A DNA stretch of 64,000 bases from Pararhodobacter sp. CCB-MM2 (lineage in GTDB: Bacteria; Pseudomonadota; Alphaproteobacteria; Rhodobacterales; Rhodobacteraceae): NCBI RefSeq assembly GCF_001691415.1, contig NZ_LRRR01000001.1:496001-560000 (forward strand). The letters run 5' to 3'. This document shows positions 16,636 through 26,360 of the stretch, piece after piece. Positions within the stretch are counted from its first letter, which is position 1, and every line of letters begins with the position of its first letter. A program made the position numbers and the translations under genes. The notes under the pieces were generated by a model. The model was given only the letters and a program-made list of their open reading frames with translations. It was not told where the DNA came from and ran no database searches.

Positions 16636-17639
16636 ATCAGCCGCTCCGGTGCATAAGGCGCGATCAACAGGTCGCGCCAGCCATTCAGGACCTCGTCCGC
16701 CAGCATCGCCCCGATCGCCGGCGCCAGCGTGACGCCGGAATGGCTGAGGGCGAGATAGAAACCTGGCAGCGGCAAGGCCCCCACCGCCGGGCGCCCGTCC
16801 CCCGGCGTCGGCCGCTTCGCCACGGTGTAGCGCTCCAGCGTCAGTTCACGCCCCAGCAGGGTCGAGGCCTGCCGGAAGAGCAACTGCGCCGAGGCCTCGG
16901 CCTCCGCCCCCGGATCGCAGCCGCCAAAATCCTCGCCGACCACAATCCGGCCCTCCGCTGTCTGGCGCAGATGCAACTCGGGCGCCATCACCAGCCCGTT
17001 CAGCAGCGGAGCGACCGGCTGCGACCATGCCAGCAGGCCCGGTGGCGCTGACATTTCGACCTGCAGCCCAAGCGGCGCGAGGAGCGCATTCACCCCCTCG
17101 CCCGCCGCCAGCACCACGGCATCGAAGGCCTCACGGCCCCCGTCGATCAGGACCTCAGGCCGGCCCCGCGTCTCGTCCAGCGCCACGCGCCCCTCTGTGA
17201 CCGGCCCCGCCATCGCCTTGGCCGCCGGCTGGGGCTCCAGCTGCGCCTCGCCGGGCGCGTGGAAAGCCAATTCGGGCGGCGCGACGAGGCCCGGCTCCAA
17301 GGTGGAAGCCTCGGCGCCTGTTACCAGCCGACCATAGTCTTCGGCCTCGGCGGCAAAGGCGCGCAGGTCAGCCTCCGGCAGATCCCACATCAACCCACCG
17401 CAGCGGCGATACCCCGTGCCCGGCACTGCCGCCGCCAAGGTCGGCCACAGCTCCATCGAGGCCAACCGTAGCGCACGATAGATCGGGTCGTTGCCCCAGC
17501 TGGCGTTGATCCAGGCGAAAGAGCCGGGCGTCGCCTGCGTCCCGCCGGCGTCGAAGACCGTGACCGACGCGCCGCCCCGACGCAGATGCCACGCCACCGA
17601 GGCCCCCAGAATCCCCGCTCCGATCACCGCAACCCGCAT
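16623..17639 (-). CDS. FAD-dependent oxidoreductase of the DAO family
   Basis: 338 residues starting MRVAVIGAGILGASVAWHL with the GxGxxG dinucleotide site, a conserved arginine-rich middle and the typical GFYLALSHSGVTLAPAIGAMLADEV near the C-terminus. The family oxidises secondary or tertiary amines such as D-amino acids, glycine or sarcosine. No subunit partners are adjacent, so the substrate is open. Divergent from purB. Confidence 0.88.
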   Translation of the reverse strand: MRVAVIGAGILGASVAWHLRRGGASVTVFDAGGTQATPGSFAWINASWGNDPIYRALRLASMELWPTLAAAVPGTGYRRCGGLMWDLPEADLRAFAAEAEDYGRLVTGAEASTLEPGLVAPPELAFHAPGEAQLEPQPAAKAMAGPVTEGRVALDETRGRPEVLIDGGREAFDAVVLAAGEGVNALLAPLGLQVEMSAPPGLLAWSQPVAPLLNGLVMAPELHLRQTAEGRIVVGEDFGGCDPGAEAEASAQLLFRQASTLLGRELTLERYTVAKRPTPGDGRPAVGALPLPGFYLALSHSGVTLAPAIGAMLADEVLNGWRDLLIAPYAPERLIYSV

Positions 17640-17730
17640 CGCTTGCCCTCCATTCCCGCGCGCAAGACTTGCACGCCTTGACGTCGGGGTCTATCAGGCC
17701 CGCAACCCCGCCAGAATTGAAGGATTCCCC

Positions 17731-19032
17731 ATGATCCCCCGCTACACCCGCCCCGAGATGGTCGCCATCTGGTCGCCCGAGACCAAGTTCAAGATCTGGT
17801 ACGAAATCGAGGCGCATGCCTGCGACGCGCAGGCCGAGCTGGGGGTGATCCCGAAGGAGAACGCCGAGGCCGTCTGGAAGGCCAAGGACGTGGAATTCGA
17901 CGTGGCCCGCATCGACGAGATCGAGGCCGTCACCAAGCATGACGTCATCGCCTTCCTGACCCATCTGGCCGAACATGTCGGTTCGGAAGAGGCGCGCTTC
18001 GTCCATCAGGGCATGACCTCGTCGGACGTTCTCGACACCTGCCTCAACGTGCAGCTGGTGCGTGCGGCCGATATCCTCGAGGCCGGGATCCAGCGGGTGC
18101 TGGCCGCGCTGAAGACCCGTGCCGAAGAGCATAAGTATTCGGTCCGAGTCGGCCGTTCGCACGGCATCCACGCCGAGCCGACGACGATGGGCCTGACCTT
18201 CGCCCGCTTCTATGCCGAGTTCGACCGCAACCTCGCCCGCCTGCGCGCGGCCCGCGAGGAAATCGCCACCGGCGCGATCTCGGGCGCGGTCGGCACCTTC
18301 GCCAACATCGATCCGGAGGTCGAAGAACACGTCTGCAAGATGATGGGCCTGAAGCCGGAGCCGATCTCGACGCAGGTGATCCCGCGCGACCGTCACGCGA
18401 TGTTCTTTGCCGTGCTGGGCGTGATCGCTTCTTCGATCGAGAACGTCGCCATCGAGATCCGCCACATGCAGCGCACCGAAGTGCTGGAAGGCGCGGAATT
18501 CTTCTCGATGGGTCAGAAGGGTTCGTCGGCCATGCCGCACAAGAAGAACCCGGTGCTGACCGAGAACCTCACCGGCCTTGCGCGTCTGGTGCGCATGACG
18601 GTGATCCCGGCGATGGAGAACGTGGCGCTGTGGCACGAGCGTGACATCTCGCATTCCTCGGTCGAGCGCGGCATCGGCCCGGATGCGACCGTGACGCTGG
18701 ATTTCGCGCTGAACCGTCTGGCCGGTGTCGTCGAGAAGATGCTCGTGTTCCCGCAGAACATGCTGGACAACATGAACAAATTCCCGGGTCTGGTGATGTC
18801 GCAGCGCGTTCTGCTGGCGCTGACACAGGCCGGCGTCTCGCGCGAGGACGCCTATGTCATGGTCCAGCGCAACGCGCTGAAGGTCTGGGAAGATCGCGTC
18901 GATTTCCAGGAGCAGCTGCTGGCCGACAAGGATGTCGTGGCGGCGCTGGGTGTCGATGGCATCAAGGCGAAGTTCGACATGGAATATCACACGAAGCACG
19001 TGGATACGATCTTCCGACGCGTGTTTGGCTGA
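17731..19032 (+). CDS. purB: Adenylosuccinate lyase
   Basis: 433 residues from ATG 17731, the start that matches the family (MIPRYTRPEMVAIWSPETKFK). Fumarase/aspartase superfamily markers are present: TSSDVLDTCLN, RSHGIHAEPTT, and the mobile signature loop SSAMPHKKNPVLTENL. It acts twice in purine synthesis, cleaving SAICAR and adenylosuccinate. Followed by a terminator-type repeat. Confidence 0.98.
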   Translation: MIPRYTRPEMVAIWSPETKFKIWYEIEAHACDAQAELGVIPKENAEAVWKAKDVEFDVARIDEIEAVTKHDVIAFLTHLAEHVGSEEARFVHQGMTSSDVLDTCLNVQLVRAADILEAGIQRVLAALKTRAEEHKYSVRVGRSHGIHAEPTTMGLTFARFYAEFDRNLARLRAAREEIATGAISGAVGTFANIDPEVEEHVCKMMGLKPEPISTQVIPRDRHAMFFAVLGVIASSIENVAIEIRHMQRTEVLEGAEFFSMGQKGSSAMPHKKNPVLTENLTGLARLVRMTVIPAMENVALWHERDISHSSVERGIGPDATVTLDFALNRLAGVVEKMLVFPQNMLDNMNKFPGLVMSQRVLLALTQAGVSREDAYVMVQRNALKVWEDRVDFQEQLLADKDVVAALGVDGIKAKFDMEYHTKHVDTIFRRVFG

Positions 19033-19038
19033 GCTCAG

Positions 19039-19090
19039 GACCGGGGGCTTTGCCCCCGGACCCCCAGGATATTTGCAGAGTAAAGATGAG
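19039..19090 (+). repeat. 3'-end composite repeat, copy 4; terminator of purB
   Basis: Hairpin CCGGGGGC (19041-19048)/GCCCCCGG (19052-19059) around TTT, then ACCCCCAGGATATTTGCAGA and GTAAAGATGAGG. It lies between convergent purB and the enoyl-CoA hydratase gene. Nearly the exact reverse complement of copy 5 at 28789-28840. Confidence 0.75.
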
Positions 19091-19122
19091 GGGCGCGCGG
19101 TTCTGGGCCGGGCGCCTTTCGC

Positions 19123-19911
19123 TTAGGCCCAGTCGGGTTTGCGCTTTTCGATGAAGGCTGTGATGCCCTCGTCCGTGTCGCGGTAGAGCATGTTCTCGAC
19201 CATCACGTCGCGCGTGTAGTCATAGGCCTGATCGAGCGGCATGCCGGCCTGTTCGTAGAAGGCGCGCTTGCCGATCCGGACCGCCGCGCCGAGCTTGCCG
19301 GCGACGGTCTTGGCCAGCGCCATGGTCTCGGCCTCCAGCTGATCGGGCGGCGCGACGCGGTTGACGAGGCCGATCTCGCGGGCGCGGGCGGCGGGGATGA
19401 ACTCGCCCGTGGTGAGCATCTCGAAGGCCTGCTTGCGGTGCACATTGCGGCTGAGCGCGACCATCGGCGTCGAGCAGAAGAGGCCGATATTGACCCCATT
19501 CACCCCAAAGCGCGCGTCCTCGGCCGCCACCGCCATGTCGCAAGCGGCGACCAACTGGCACCCGGCGGCGGTGGCGATGCCGTGCACCTGCCCGATCACG
19601 GGCTGCGGCATCTGCGGGATCAGCTGCATCAGCGCGCCGCAGCGGGTGAAGAGGTCGGCGAAATAGGCTGCGCCCCCATCCTCGGCCGCCCTGCCCGCCT
19701 GCATCTCCTTCAGGTCATGTCCGCCGCAGAAAACCTTCCCCGCGCCCCGGATCACCACCACCTTGATGCCGTCGTCCGCCGCGATCCCCTCCAGCCGCGC
19801 CTTCAACGCCGCCAGCATCGCGTCCGACAGGGCATTCGCCGCGCCCGGGCGGTTCAGCGTCAGCACCGCGACCCGTTCCGCAACGTCACACAGGACCAAT
19901 TCGTCGCTCAT
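19123..19911 (-). CDS. Enoyl-CoA hydratase/isomerase family protein
   Basis: 262 residues with the crotonase fold: oxyanion-hole segments CGGHDLKEMQAG and VHGIATAAGCQLVAACDMAVA. The second segment lacks the usual catalytic glutamate pair, and FGVNGVNIGLFCSTP resembles the ECHDC3-like branch. Subfamily activity is therefore uncertain; hydratase, isomerase or hydrolase activity on an acyl-CoA is possible. Divergent from the PaaI-type thioesterase gene by 56 bases, so the two may share regulation. Confidence 0.88.
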   Translation of the reverse strand: MSDELVLCDVAERVAVLTLNRPGAANALSDAMLAALKARLEGIAADDGIKVVVIRGAGKVFCGGHDLKEMQAGRAAEDGGAAYFADLFTRCGALMQLIPQMPQPVIGQVHGIATAAGCQLVAACDMAVAAEDARFGVNGVNIGLFCSTPMVALSRNVHRKQAFEMLTTGEFIPAARAREIGLVNRVAPPDQLEAETMALAKTVAGKLGAAVRIGKRAFYEQAGMPLDQAYDYTRDVMVENMLYRDTDEGITAFIEKRKPDWA

Positions 19912-19967
19912 CTTGCCCTCCCTCCGGCTTTGCCTGAGCTTAAGGTCCGGGAGAGAGGGAGGAAAGC

Positions 19968-20390
19968 ATGACCAACGCGATGGACGCAGCGTCGCTCAAC
20001 CGCTTCATGCAGGCGGAATTTCCGCAGGTCGCGGCCGATTTTCGCGTCGAGCGCGTGGCGCCGATGGAGGCAGACATCCGCATGCTGATCGGCGAGCAGC
20101 ATCTGCGCCCCGGCGGCACCGTCAGCGGCCCCTCGATGTTCGCATTGGCCGATCTGGCCATGTACGCGGTGCTTCTAGGCATGATCGGCCCGGTAGCGCT
20201 GGCGGTCACCACAAACGCCTCCATCGACTTCATGCGCAAACCGGAATCGGGCCGCGACCTGATCGGCTACGCGCGCCTGCACAAGCTGGGCAAGACGCTG
20301 GCCGTGGGCGATGTGCTGATCCGCAACGAGGGATCGGAGGCGGTGCTGGCGCGGTCCTCGATGACCTATGCCATTCCACCCAAGCGTTAA
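19968..20390 (+). CDS. PaaI-family acyl-CoA thioesterase
   Basis: 140 residues, hotdog fold. The central helix segment LRPGGTVSGPSMFALADLAMYAVLL and TTNASIDFMRKP match the PaaI group, with the catalytic aspartate in ALADLAM. Cytoplasmic; substrate unknown. It runs tail-to-tail with the NYN gene, and the stops overlap within a shared TTAA. Confidence 0.88.
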   Translation: MTNAMDAASLNRFMQAEFPQVAADFRVERVAPMEADIRMLIGEQHLRPGGTVSGPSMFALADLAMYAVLLGMIGPVALAVTTNASIDFMRKPESGRDLIGYARLHKLGKTLAVGDVLIRNEGSEAVLARSSMTYAIPPKR

Positions 20391-21088
20391 TCCCTGCGCC
20401 GCAATTCCAACTGCGCGCCGTTGCGGCGGGTCTCGTACCGCCCGGCTTTCTCGACCAGCTCCGAAAGTTTCGAGCAGCCGAAAGAGCGGCTGTCGAAATC
20501 CGGATGGGTCGACTGGATGGTTTGGCCGATCGTCCCCAGCGGGAACCATTCCCCTTCCGGATCAAGCGCTTGCATCGCCGCATTGATGAGCGGCACGGCA
20601 TCCATTGGCGAGGTCTTCGAGCGCGGCGCCTCGCGCGGCTCGGCCTCGCGGATCAGGTTCTCGACGAAGATGAACCGCTTGCAGGCCTTGCGGAAGGCCT
20701 CGGGCGTTTTCTGCTGGCCGATGCCATAGACATCCAGCCCCTGTTCTCGGATTCGGCTGGCGAGGCGCGTGAAATCGCTGTCCGAAGAGACCAGCACGAA
20801 GCCGTCGAAGCGGCCCGAATGCAGAAGGTCCATCGCATCGATCACCAGAGCAATGTCAGACGAATTTTTCCCAACGGTATTCGCGGGTTGATGGTGCGGC
20901 ACCAGCGCCAGTGCGGGCAGTTTCTCCTGCCAGCCGGACATCTGCTGGCGCGAGAAATCGCCGTAGATCCGGCGCACCGAGGCCTCGCCTAGGCTGGCGA
21001 TCTCCTCGAAGATCGCCTCGGACCAGCGGGGCGAGGAATTGTCGGCGTCGATGAGGACGGCGAGGATCGGGATTCCGTTGCGGGCCAT
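20387..21088 (-). CDS. NYN-domain nuclease with C-terminal OST-HTH/LOTUS domain
   Basis: 233 residues. The N-terminal two thirds are a PIN-like NYN ribonuclease fold with its acidic residues visible in VLIDADNSS, SSDIALVIDAMDLL and LVSSDSDFTRLA. The C-terminal ~70 residues (VPLINAAMQAL...WFPLGTIGQTI...GCSKLSELVEKAG) form an OST-HTH/LOTUS winged helix, known in other proteins to bind RNA or G-quadruplexes. The combination implies RNA cleavage or processing; targets in bacteria are mostly unknown. Transcribed towards PaaI and away from mfd's 3' end. Confidence 0.9.
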   Translation of the reverse strand: MARNGIPILAVLIDADNSSPRWSEAIFEEIASLGEASVRRIYGDFSRQQMSGWQEKLPALALVPHHQPANTVGKNSSDIALVIDAMDLLHSGRFDGFVLVSSDSDFTRLASRIREQGLDVYGIGQQKTPEAFRKACKRFIFVENLIREAEPREAPRSKTSPMDAVPLINAAMQALDPEGEWFPLGTIGQTIQSTHPDFDSRSFGCSKLSELVEKAGRYETRRNGAQLELRRRD

Positions 21089-21146
21089 GTCAGGCCTCCT
21101 TGGTCATGCGCGTTCAGCGTAGGTCGGGCGGGTCGGCGCGTAAAGC

Positions 21147-24100
21147 TCAGCCCGCGGCTTTCTCGGCGAGGCCCTTGGCGATGGCGAAGGCGCCGCGCAG
21201 CTTGTCCTTCTCGCTCGACCAATCGGCCAAGAGGACCAGCTTGTTGTCGCGGATCTTCGCAGCCGGTTGGTCGTGCAGGAACTCCACGAGGCCCTTGGGA
21301 TTGGGGAATTTGTCCATGTGGAACTGCACCGTCGCGCCCTTGGGCCCGGCATCAAGCCGCGCGATCTGGGCCTTCTTGCACATCGCCTTGATCCGAACAA
21401 CGACCAGCAAGGTATTCACTTCCTTGGGCAATTCCCCAAATCGGTCAATCAGCTCGGCGGCAAAGCCTTCGAACTCGACCTTCTTCTCCAAGGTCGACAG
21501 GCGACGATAAAGGCCGAGGCGCACGTCGAGGTCGGTGACGTAATCCTCGGGGATCAGCACCGGCACGCCGAGGTTGATCGTCGGCGCCCATTGACCCTCA
21601 GACAGATCGGCCATCTCGCCGGACCGAAGCTTGGCAATCGTCTCTTCCAGCATGTTCTGGTAGAGTTCGTAGCCGACCTCATTGATATGGCCGGATTGTT
21701 CCTCGCCCAAGATGTTGCCGGCGCCACGCAGGTCCATGTCCTGGCTGGCGATAGTGAAACCTGCACCGAGATTGTCGATACTTCCCAACAGCTTGAGCCG
21801 CCGCTGGGCCTGCGGGGTAAGCGGCATCCGCGGCTTCGTCGTCAGGTAGCAATAGGCGCGGGTCTTCGAGCGCCCGACGCGACCCCGGATCTGGTAGAGC
21901 TGCGACAGGCCGAACATGTCGGCGCGGTGGACGATCATCGTATTGGCGCGCGGGATGTCGAGGCCGGATTCGACGATCGTCGTCGCCAGCAGCACATCGT
22001 ATTTGCCGTCGTAGAAGGCGTTCATCCGCTCGTCGAGATCACCCGCCGCCATCTGGCCATGGGCGACCAGCACGGAGACCTCAGGCACGTGCTGCTTGAG
22101 GAAATCCTCGATCTCCGGCAGGTCCTTGATGCGCGGCACGACGTAGAAGGACTGCCCGCCCCGGAAGCGCTCACGCAGCAGCGCCTCGCGGATCGTGACC
22201 GTATCGAATTCAGACACATAGGTGCGGATTGCCAGACGGTCGATCGGCGGGGTCGAGATCAGCGACAGGTCGCGCACGCCGGTGAGCGACAGCTGCAGCG
22301 TGCGCGGGATCGGTGTCGCGGTCAGCGTCAGGACGTGGATGTCCGAGCGCATTTCCTTCAGCCGTTCCTTGTGCTGCACGCCGAAATGCTGCTCCTCGTC
22401 GATGATCATCAGGCCGAGATTGCGGAACTTGACCGTCTTCGCCAGCACCGCATGGGTGCCGACGACGATATCGACCGTCCCGTCAGCGAGACCGGCGCGC
22501 GTGGCGCTGCTCTCCTTCGCGCCGACGAAGCGCGACAATTGTCTGACAACAAGCGGAAAGCCCCGGAAACGCTCGGTAAAGCTGTGGAAATGCTGCCGCG
22601 CCAGCAGGGTCGTCGGGCAGACCACGGCGACCTGCAGGCCGGACATCGCAGCGATGAAGGCCGCGCGCATGGCGACCTCGGTCTTGCCGAAACCCACGTC
22701 GCCCACGACCAGACGGTCCATCGGGCGGCCGCGGTCGAAATCGTCGATGACGCCCTCGATAGCCTTCAGCTGATCCTCCGTCTCGGCATAGGGGAAACGG
22801 GCGGCGAAGGCCTCCCAGAGGCCCTCGGGCGGGTTCAGCACGGGCGCTTTGCGCAGCTCGCGCTCGGCGGCGATGCGAATGAGCTTGTCGGCCATCTCGC
22901 GGATACGGGCCTTGAGCTTGGCCTTCTTGGCCTGCCACGCCCCGCCGCCGAGCTTGTCGAGCAACCCCTCCTCATGCCCGTAACGGCTGAGAAGTTCGAT
23001 GTTTTCCACCGGTAGATAGAGCCTGTCGCCGCCCGCATATTCCAAGGCCAGACATTCATGCGGCGCGCCCATCGCGGTGATGGTCTCGAGGCCCGTATAG
23101 CGCCCGACGCCATGTTCCACATGCACGACCAGATCGCCCGGCGAGAGGCTTTGTGCTTCGGTCAGGAAATTCTCGGGCCGACGCTTGCGCGACGACCGGA
23201 CAAGGCGTTCGCCCAGCACGTCCTGTTCCGACACGACGGTCAGATCAGGGGTGACGAAGCCCGCTTCCAGCGGCCAGACCACCAGACCGACCGTGCCCTT
23301 GCCCTTCAGGTCCCGCGCGTCCTTGATGGGCTTCGCGTCCTTGAGCCCATGCTCGGCCAGAAGCCCCTGCAGACGCTCTCGCGCGCCCTCGGACCACGAG
23401 GCGATGACCACGCCGCGCGCGTCGCGTTCTTTCTGAACATGATCCCGCAGCGCCTTGAAAATATTCACATCATCTTGCTGACGCTCCAGCGAGAAGCTGC
23501 GACCGGGGCGGCCTTGCGCGTCCAGCACACCCGGTCCCGGCGGCTGCGGCAAAGGCGAGAAGCGGACCACGCGCTGCGGGGCCAAGGCGGCCTCCCACGC
23601 GGCTTCGTCGAGATACAGCAACTCCGGCGAGGCAGGCTTGTAGACCGTGTCCACCCGGCCCTTGACCCGCATCGCCTCGACCCGGTTGTCGTATTGGTCG
23701 GCGATGGTCTCCCAGCGCGCGCCATGGGCGGTCGCCATCTGGTCGTCCAGCATCACCGAGGCGCCGGGCATATAGTCGAAGATCGTCTCCAGCTTGGCGT
23801 GGAAGAAGCCCAACCAATGCTCCATCCCCTGCTGCTTGCGACCGGCGCTGACGGCCTCATACAGCGGATCGTCGGTGCCGACCGCGCCGAACTCGACGCG
23901 ATAGTTCTGACGGAAACGCGTGATCGAGGCCTCGTCGAGGATTACCTCGGAGGCAGGCGCAAGCTCCAGCCGGTCGAGCTTGCCGGTGGTCCGTTGGGTC
24001 ACCGGGTCGAAGCGGCGCAACCCATCCAGCGTGTCACCGAAGAGGTCCAAGCGCACCGGCTCGGCATCGCCCGGCGGGAAGATGTCGATGATGCCGCCAC

Positions 24101-24569
24101 GCACGGCGAAATCGCCGGGCTCGGTCACCGTGGGGCTGGGCGAATAGCCCATGCGGGCGAGGTAGTTGCGCAACCCCTCCTCATCGACGCGGCGGTTGAC
24201 CTCGGCGATGAAGCTGGACGACTGGACCGTCTCGCGCGCGGGCAGCTTCTGCATCGCCGCGTTGAGCGTGGTCAGCAGGACGAAGTTGCCCGGCACGCCC
24301 TGCACCAGCGCCGCCAGCGTCGCCATGCGGCGGGCGAGGATCTCAGGGTTCGGCGAGACGCGGTCATAGGGCAGGCAATCCCAGGCGGGCAGCGTCAGCA
24401 CAACCAGATCGGGCGCGAAGAAGGCCAGCGCCGCACGCATCGCCTCCAGCCGCTTGTCGTCGCGCGCGACATGGATCACCGGCGCGTTGCGCTTGGTCAG
24501 CTCGCGCCGCAGGAGTTCCGCGTCGAAGCCCTCAGGGGCCCCGCCCAGCAGGATCTTGTCTGCCGTCAT
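21147..24569 (-). CDS. mfd: Transcription-repair coupling factor
   Basis: 1140 residues, full length. Domains in order: UvrB-like N-terminal region, the RNA polymerase interaction domain with LSPGDLVVHVEHGVGRY, the translocase lobes with Walker A GDVGFGKTEV and DEEQHFGV, the RGRVGRSKTRAYCYL motif VI, and the C-terminal TRCF domain. It removes stalled RNA polymerase from damaged DNA and recruits UvrA. Preceded by a membrane protein gene 10 bases upstream, suggesting one operon. Confidence 0.98.
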   Translation of the reverse strand: MTADKILLGGAPEGFDAELLRRELTKRNAPVIHVARDDKRLEAMRAALAFFAPDLVVLTLPAWDCLPYDRVSPNPEILARRMATLAALVQGVPGNFVLLTTLNAAMQKLPARETVQSSSFIAEVNRRVDEEGLRNYLARMGYSPSPTVTEPGDFAVRGGIIDIFPPGDAEPVRLDLFGDTLDGLRRFDPVTQRTTGKLDRLELAPASEVILDEASITRFRQNYRVEFGAVGTDDPLYEAVSAGRKQQGMEHWLGFFHAKLETIFDYMPGASVMLDDQMATAHGARWETIADQYDNRVEAMRVKGRVDTVYKPASPELLYLDEAAWEAALAPQRVVRFSPLPQPPGPGVLDAQGRPGRSFSLERQQDDVNIFKALRDHVQKERDARGVVIASWSEGARERLQGLLAEHGLKDAKPIKDARDLKGKGTVGLVVWPLEAGFVTPDLTVVSEQDVLGERLVRSSRKRRPENFLTEAQSLSPGDLVVHVEHGVGRYTGLETITAMGAPHECLALEYAGGDRLYLPVENIELLSRYGHEEGLLDKLGGGAWQAKKAKLKARIREMADKLIRIAAERELRKAPVLNPPEGLWEAFAARFPYAETEDQLKAIEGVIDDFDRGRPMDRLVVGDVGFGKTEVAMRAAFIAAMSGLQVAVVCPTTLLARQHFHSFTERFRGFPLVVRQLSRFVGAKESSATRAGLADGTVDIVVGTHAVLAKTVKFRNLGLMIIDEEQHFGVQHKERLKEMRSDIHVLTLTATPIPRTLQLSLTGVRDLSLISTPPIDRLAIRTYVSEFDTVTIREALLRERFRGGQSFYVVPRIKDLPEIEDFLKQHVPEVSVLVAHGQMAAGDLDERMNAFYDGKYDVLLATTIVESGLDIPRANTMIVHRADMFGLSQLYQIRGRVGRSKTRAYCYLTTKPRMPLTPQAQRRLKLLGSIDNLGAGFTIASQDMDLRGAGNILGEEQSGHINEVGYELYQNMLEETIAKLRSGEMADLSEGQWAPTINLGVPVLIPEDYVTDLDVRLGLYRRLSTLEKKVEFEGFAAELIDRFGELPKEVNTLLVVVRIKAMCKKAQIARLDAGPKGATVQFHMDKFPNPKGLVEFLHDQPAAKIRDNKLVLLADWSSEKDKLRGAFAIAKGLAEKAAG

Positions 24570-24579
24570 ACTCTTCCTC

Positions 24580-25107
24580 TCAGAGGCCCAGGGCCCGCGC
24601 GGTGAGATTGTGCCACATGCCCCACATCGTGGTTACCAGGATCGCCAGCAAGCCGATCGACTGGATCAACACGCGCGTCCAGAACAGGGCGCGCACCAGC
24701 TCGCGGTCGGCAAGGCCCCCTTCGGCCACCCGCGCGGCAAGGCGCAGACCCAGCCAGCCGGCCAGCGTCATCGGGGCCAGCAGCAGGAACAGGGCCTGTG
24801 ACAATTCGTAGCCGTACCAGAAGCCCAGCACCGCCAACATGGTCAGCACGGTCATCCAGAAACCGAGGATCCCCGCGCCGGAGCTGCGCATGATCTCCAG
24901 CCGGCGCCGCGCCTGGATCTGGGCCAGCGTGTTCAGGTCGTCCATGATCCAGCCGCCCTTGCGCCGGGCCCGCTGCACAAGGTCGAACGGCACGCCCATG
25001 ACGAAATGGGTCAGGTTCGACCAGGCCACGGCCAGCACCAGCCAGAACCACAGGTTCGAGAAGGACCTGAAGTCGATGGTGGAAAAGAGCGAGTCCGTCA
25101 GATTCAC
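24580..25107 (-). CDS. Conserved membrane protein upstream of mfd
   Basis: 175 residues with four hydrophobic segments (about 20-38, 83-101, 105-123 and 145-165) separated by basic loops such as QRARRKGGW. I do not recognise a functional family. It ends 10 bases before mfd in the same direction, so the two are probably cotranscribed. Inner membrane. Confidence 0.75.
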   Translation of the reverse strand: MNLTDSLFSTIDFRSFSNLWFWLVLAVAWSNLTHFVMGVPFDLVQRARRKGGWIMDDLNTLAQIQARRRLEIMRSSGAGILGFWMTVLTMLAVLGFWYGYELSQALFLLLAPMTLAGWLGLRLAARVAEGGLADRELVRALFWTRVLIQSIGLLAILVTTMWGMWHNLTARALGL

Positions 25108-25234
25108 GTAAGCGTCCCAGGATTGCGCCCTTCTGACTAATGCGGAAAACCGGCGGGGCCAAGCCGGGAATGCGTCCGGGCTTGAGCTTGCCCCCGCTGC
25201 GTGGCACTCAGACGACGCAGAAAGGGAGAGCCCG

Positions 25235-26233
25235 ATGCCCGTCCATACCCCCGCCGCCTATCCCGCCGCCCGTCTTCGTCGCCTGCGCCGCAACGCCGCC
25301 CTGCGCGATCTGGTGTCCGAGACCCAACTCACCGCGGCCGACCTGATCTGGCCGGTCTTCATCCGCGAGGGTCAGGGCGTCGAGGAGGCGATCCCTTCGA
25401 TGCCGGGCGTTAGCCGTCTGTCGCTCGACGTGATGCTAAAGAAGGCGGCCGAGGCGCATGAGGCCGGTGTGGGCGCGATCTGCCTCTTTCCCTACACCGA
25501 TCAGGCCCTGCGCACCGAAGATTGCGCCGAGGCATGGAACCCTGAGAACCTGACCAACCGCGCGATCCGGATGCTCAAGGCCGAGCTTCCCTCGATGGCG
25601 GTGATGACCGATATCGCGCTCGACCCCTACAATGCCAATGGCCATGACGGCTTCGTTGTCGGCGAGGAGATCGTCAACGACCCGACCGTCGAAGCGCTGG
25701 TGAAGATGGCGCTCGCGCAATGCGAGGCCGGGGCCGATATCCTCGGGCCGTCGGACATGATGGACGGCCGGATCGGCGCCATCCGGACCGCGACCGAGAA
25801 AGCCGGCTACCAGCATGTGGCGATCCTGTCCTATGCCGCCAAATTCGCCTCCGCCTTCTACGGCCCGTTCCGGGATGCGGTCGGCGCCTCGGGGCGTTTG
25901 GTCGGTGACAAGAAGACCTACCAGATCAACCCCGGCAACCGGATGGAGGCCCTGCGCTGCGTGGCGCGTGACCTCGACGAAGGGGCGGACATGGTCATGG
26001 TGAAGCCGGGCATGCCCTATCTCGATATCTGCCGCGCCGTGAAGGACGAGTTCAGCGTGCCGACCTTCGCCTATCAGGTGTCGGGCGAATACGCGATGCT
26101 GGCCGGCGCGATGGAGCGCGGCTGGCTCGGCGAGGCCGTGATGCTGGAGAGCCTTCTGGCCTTCAAACGCGCGGGTTGCGACGGTGTTCTGACCTATTTC
26201 GCCCCTGCGGCAGCCAAGGCCCTCAAAGCCTGA
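25235..26233 (+). CDS. hemB: Delta-aminolevulinic acid dehydratase (porphobilinogen synthase)
   Basis: 332 residues; AAGGGAGAG precedes the ATG. The two active-site lysines lie in ILSYAAKFASAFYGPFR and MVMVKPGMPYLD. GPSDMMDGRIGAIR and FAYQVSGEYAML are further family marks. It condenses two 5-aminolevulinate molecules to porphobilinogen for haem, and for bacteriochlorophyll if the strain makes it. The many c-type cytochromes encoded nearby depend on this pathway. Confidence 0.98.
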   Translation: MPVHTPAAYPAARLRRLRRNAALRDLVSETQLTAADLIWPVFIREGQGVEEAIPSMPGVSRLSLDVMLKKAAEAHEAGVGAICLFPYTDQALRTEDCAEAWNPENLTNRAIRMLKAELPSMAVMTDIALDPYNANGHDGFVVGEEIVNDPTVEALVKMALAQCEAGADILGPSDMMDGRIGAIRTATEKAGYQHVAILSYAAKFASAFYGPFRDAVGASGRLVGDKKTYQINPGNRMEALRCVARDLDEGADMVMVKPGMPYLDICRAVKDEFSVPTFAYQVSGEYAMLAGAMERGWLGEAVMLESLLAFKRAGCDGVLTYFAPAAAKALKA

Positions 26234-26257
26234 GATAACGCGCGGTTTCTTGCCGAT

Positions 26258-26288
26258 GGGGCGTGTTTTGCATGACAAGGCACGCCCC
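26258..26288 (+). terminator. Terminator-like hairpin after hemB
   Basis: GGGGCGTG (26258-26265) pairs with CACGCCCC (26281-26288) across a 15-base loop, with CTTGGG after it. The T-run is poor. Confidence 0.5.
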
Positions 26289-26360
26289 CTTGGGTAGACT
26301 TTGCGCCACAGGAATTTCCGGCCACCGGGGCGCCAGATCCCGGGCCATTTGTGAACGAGG

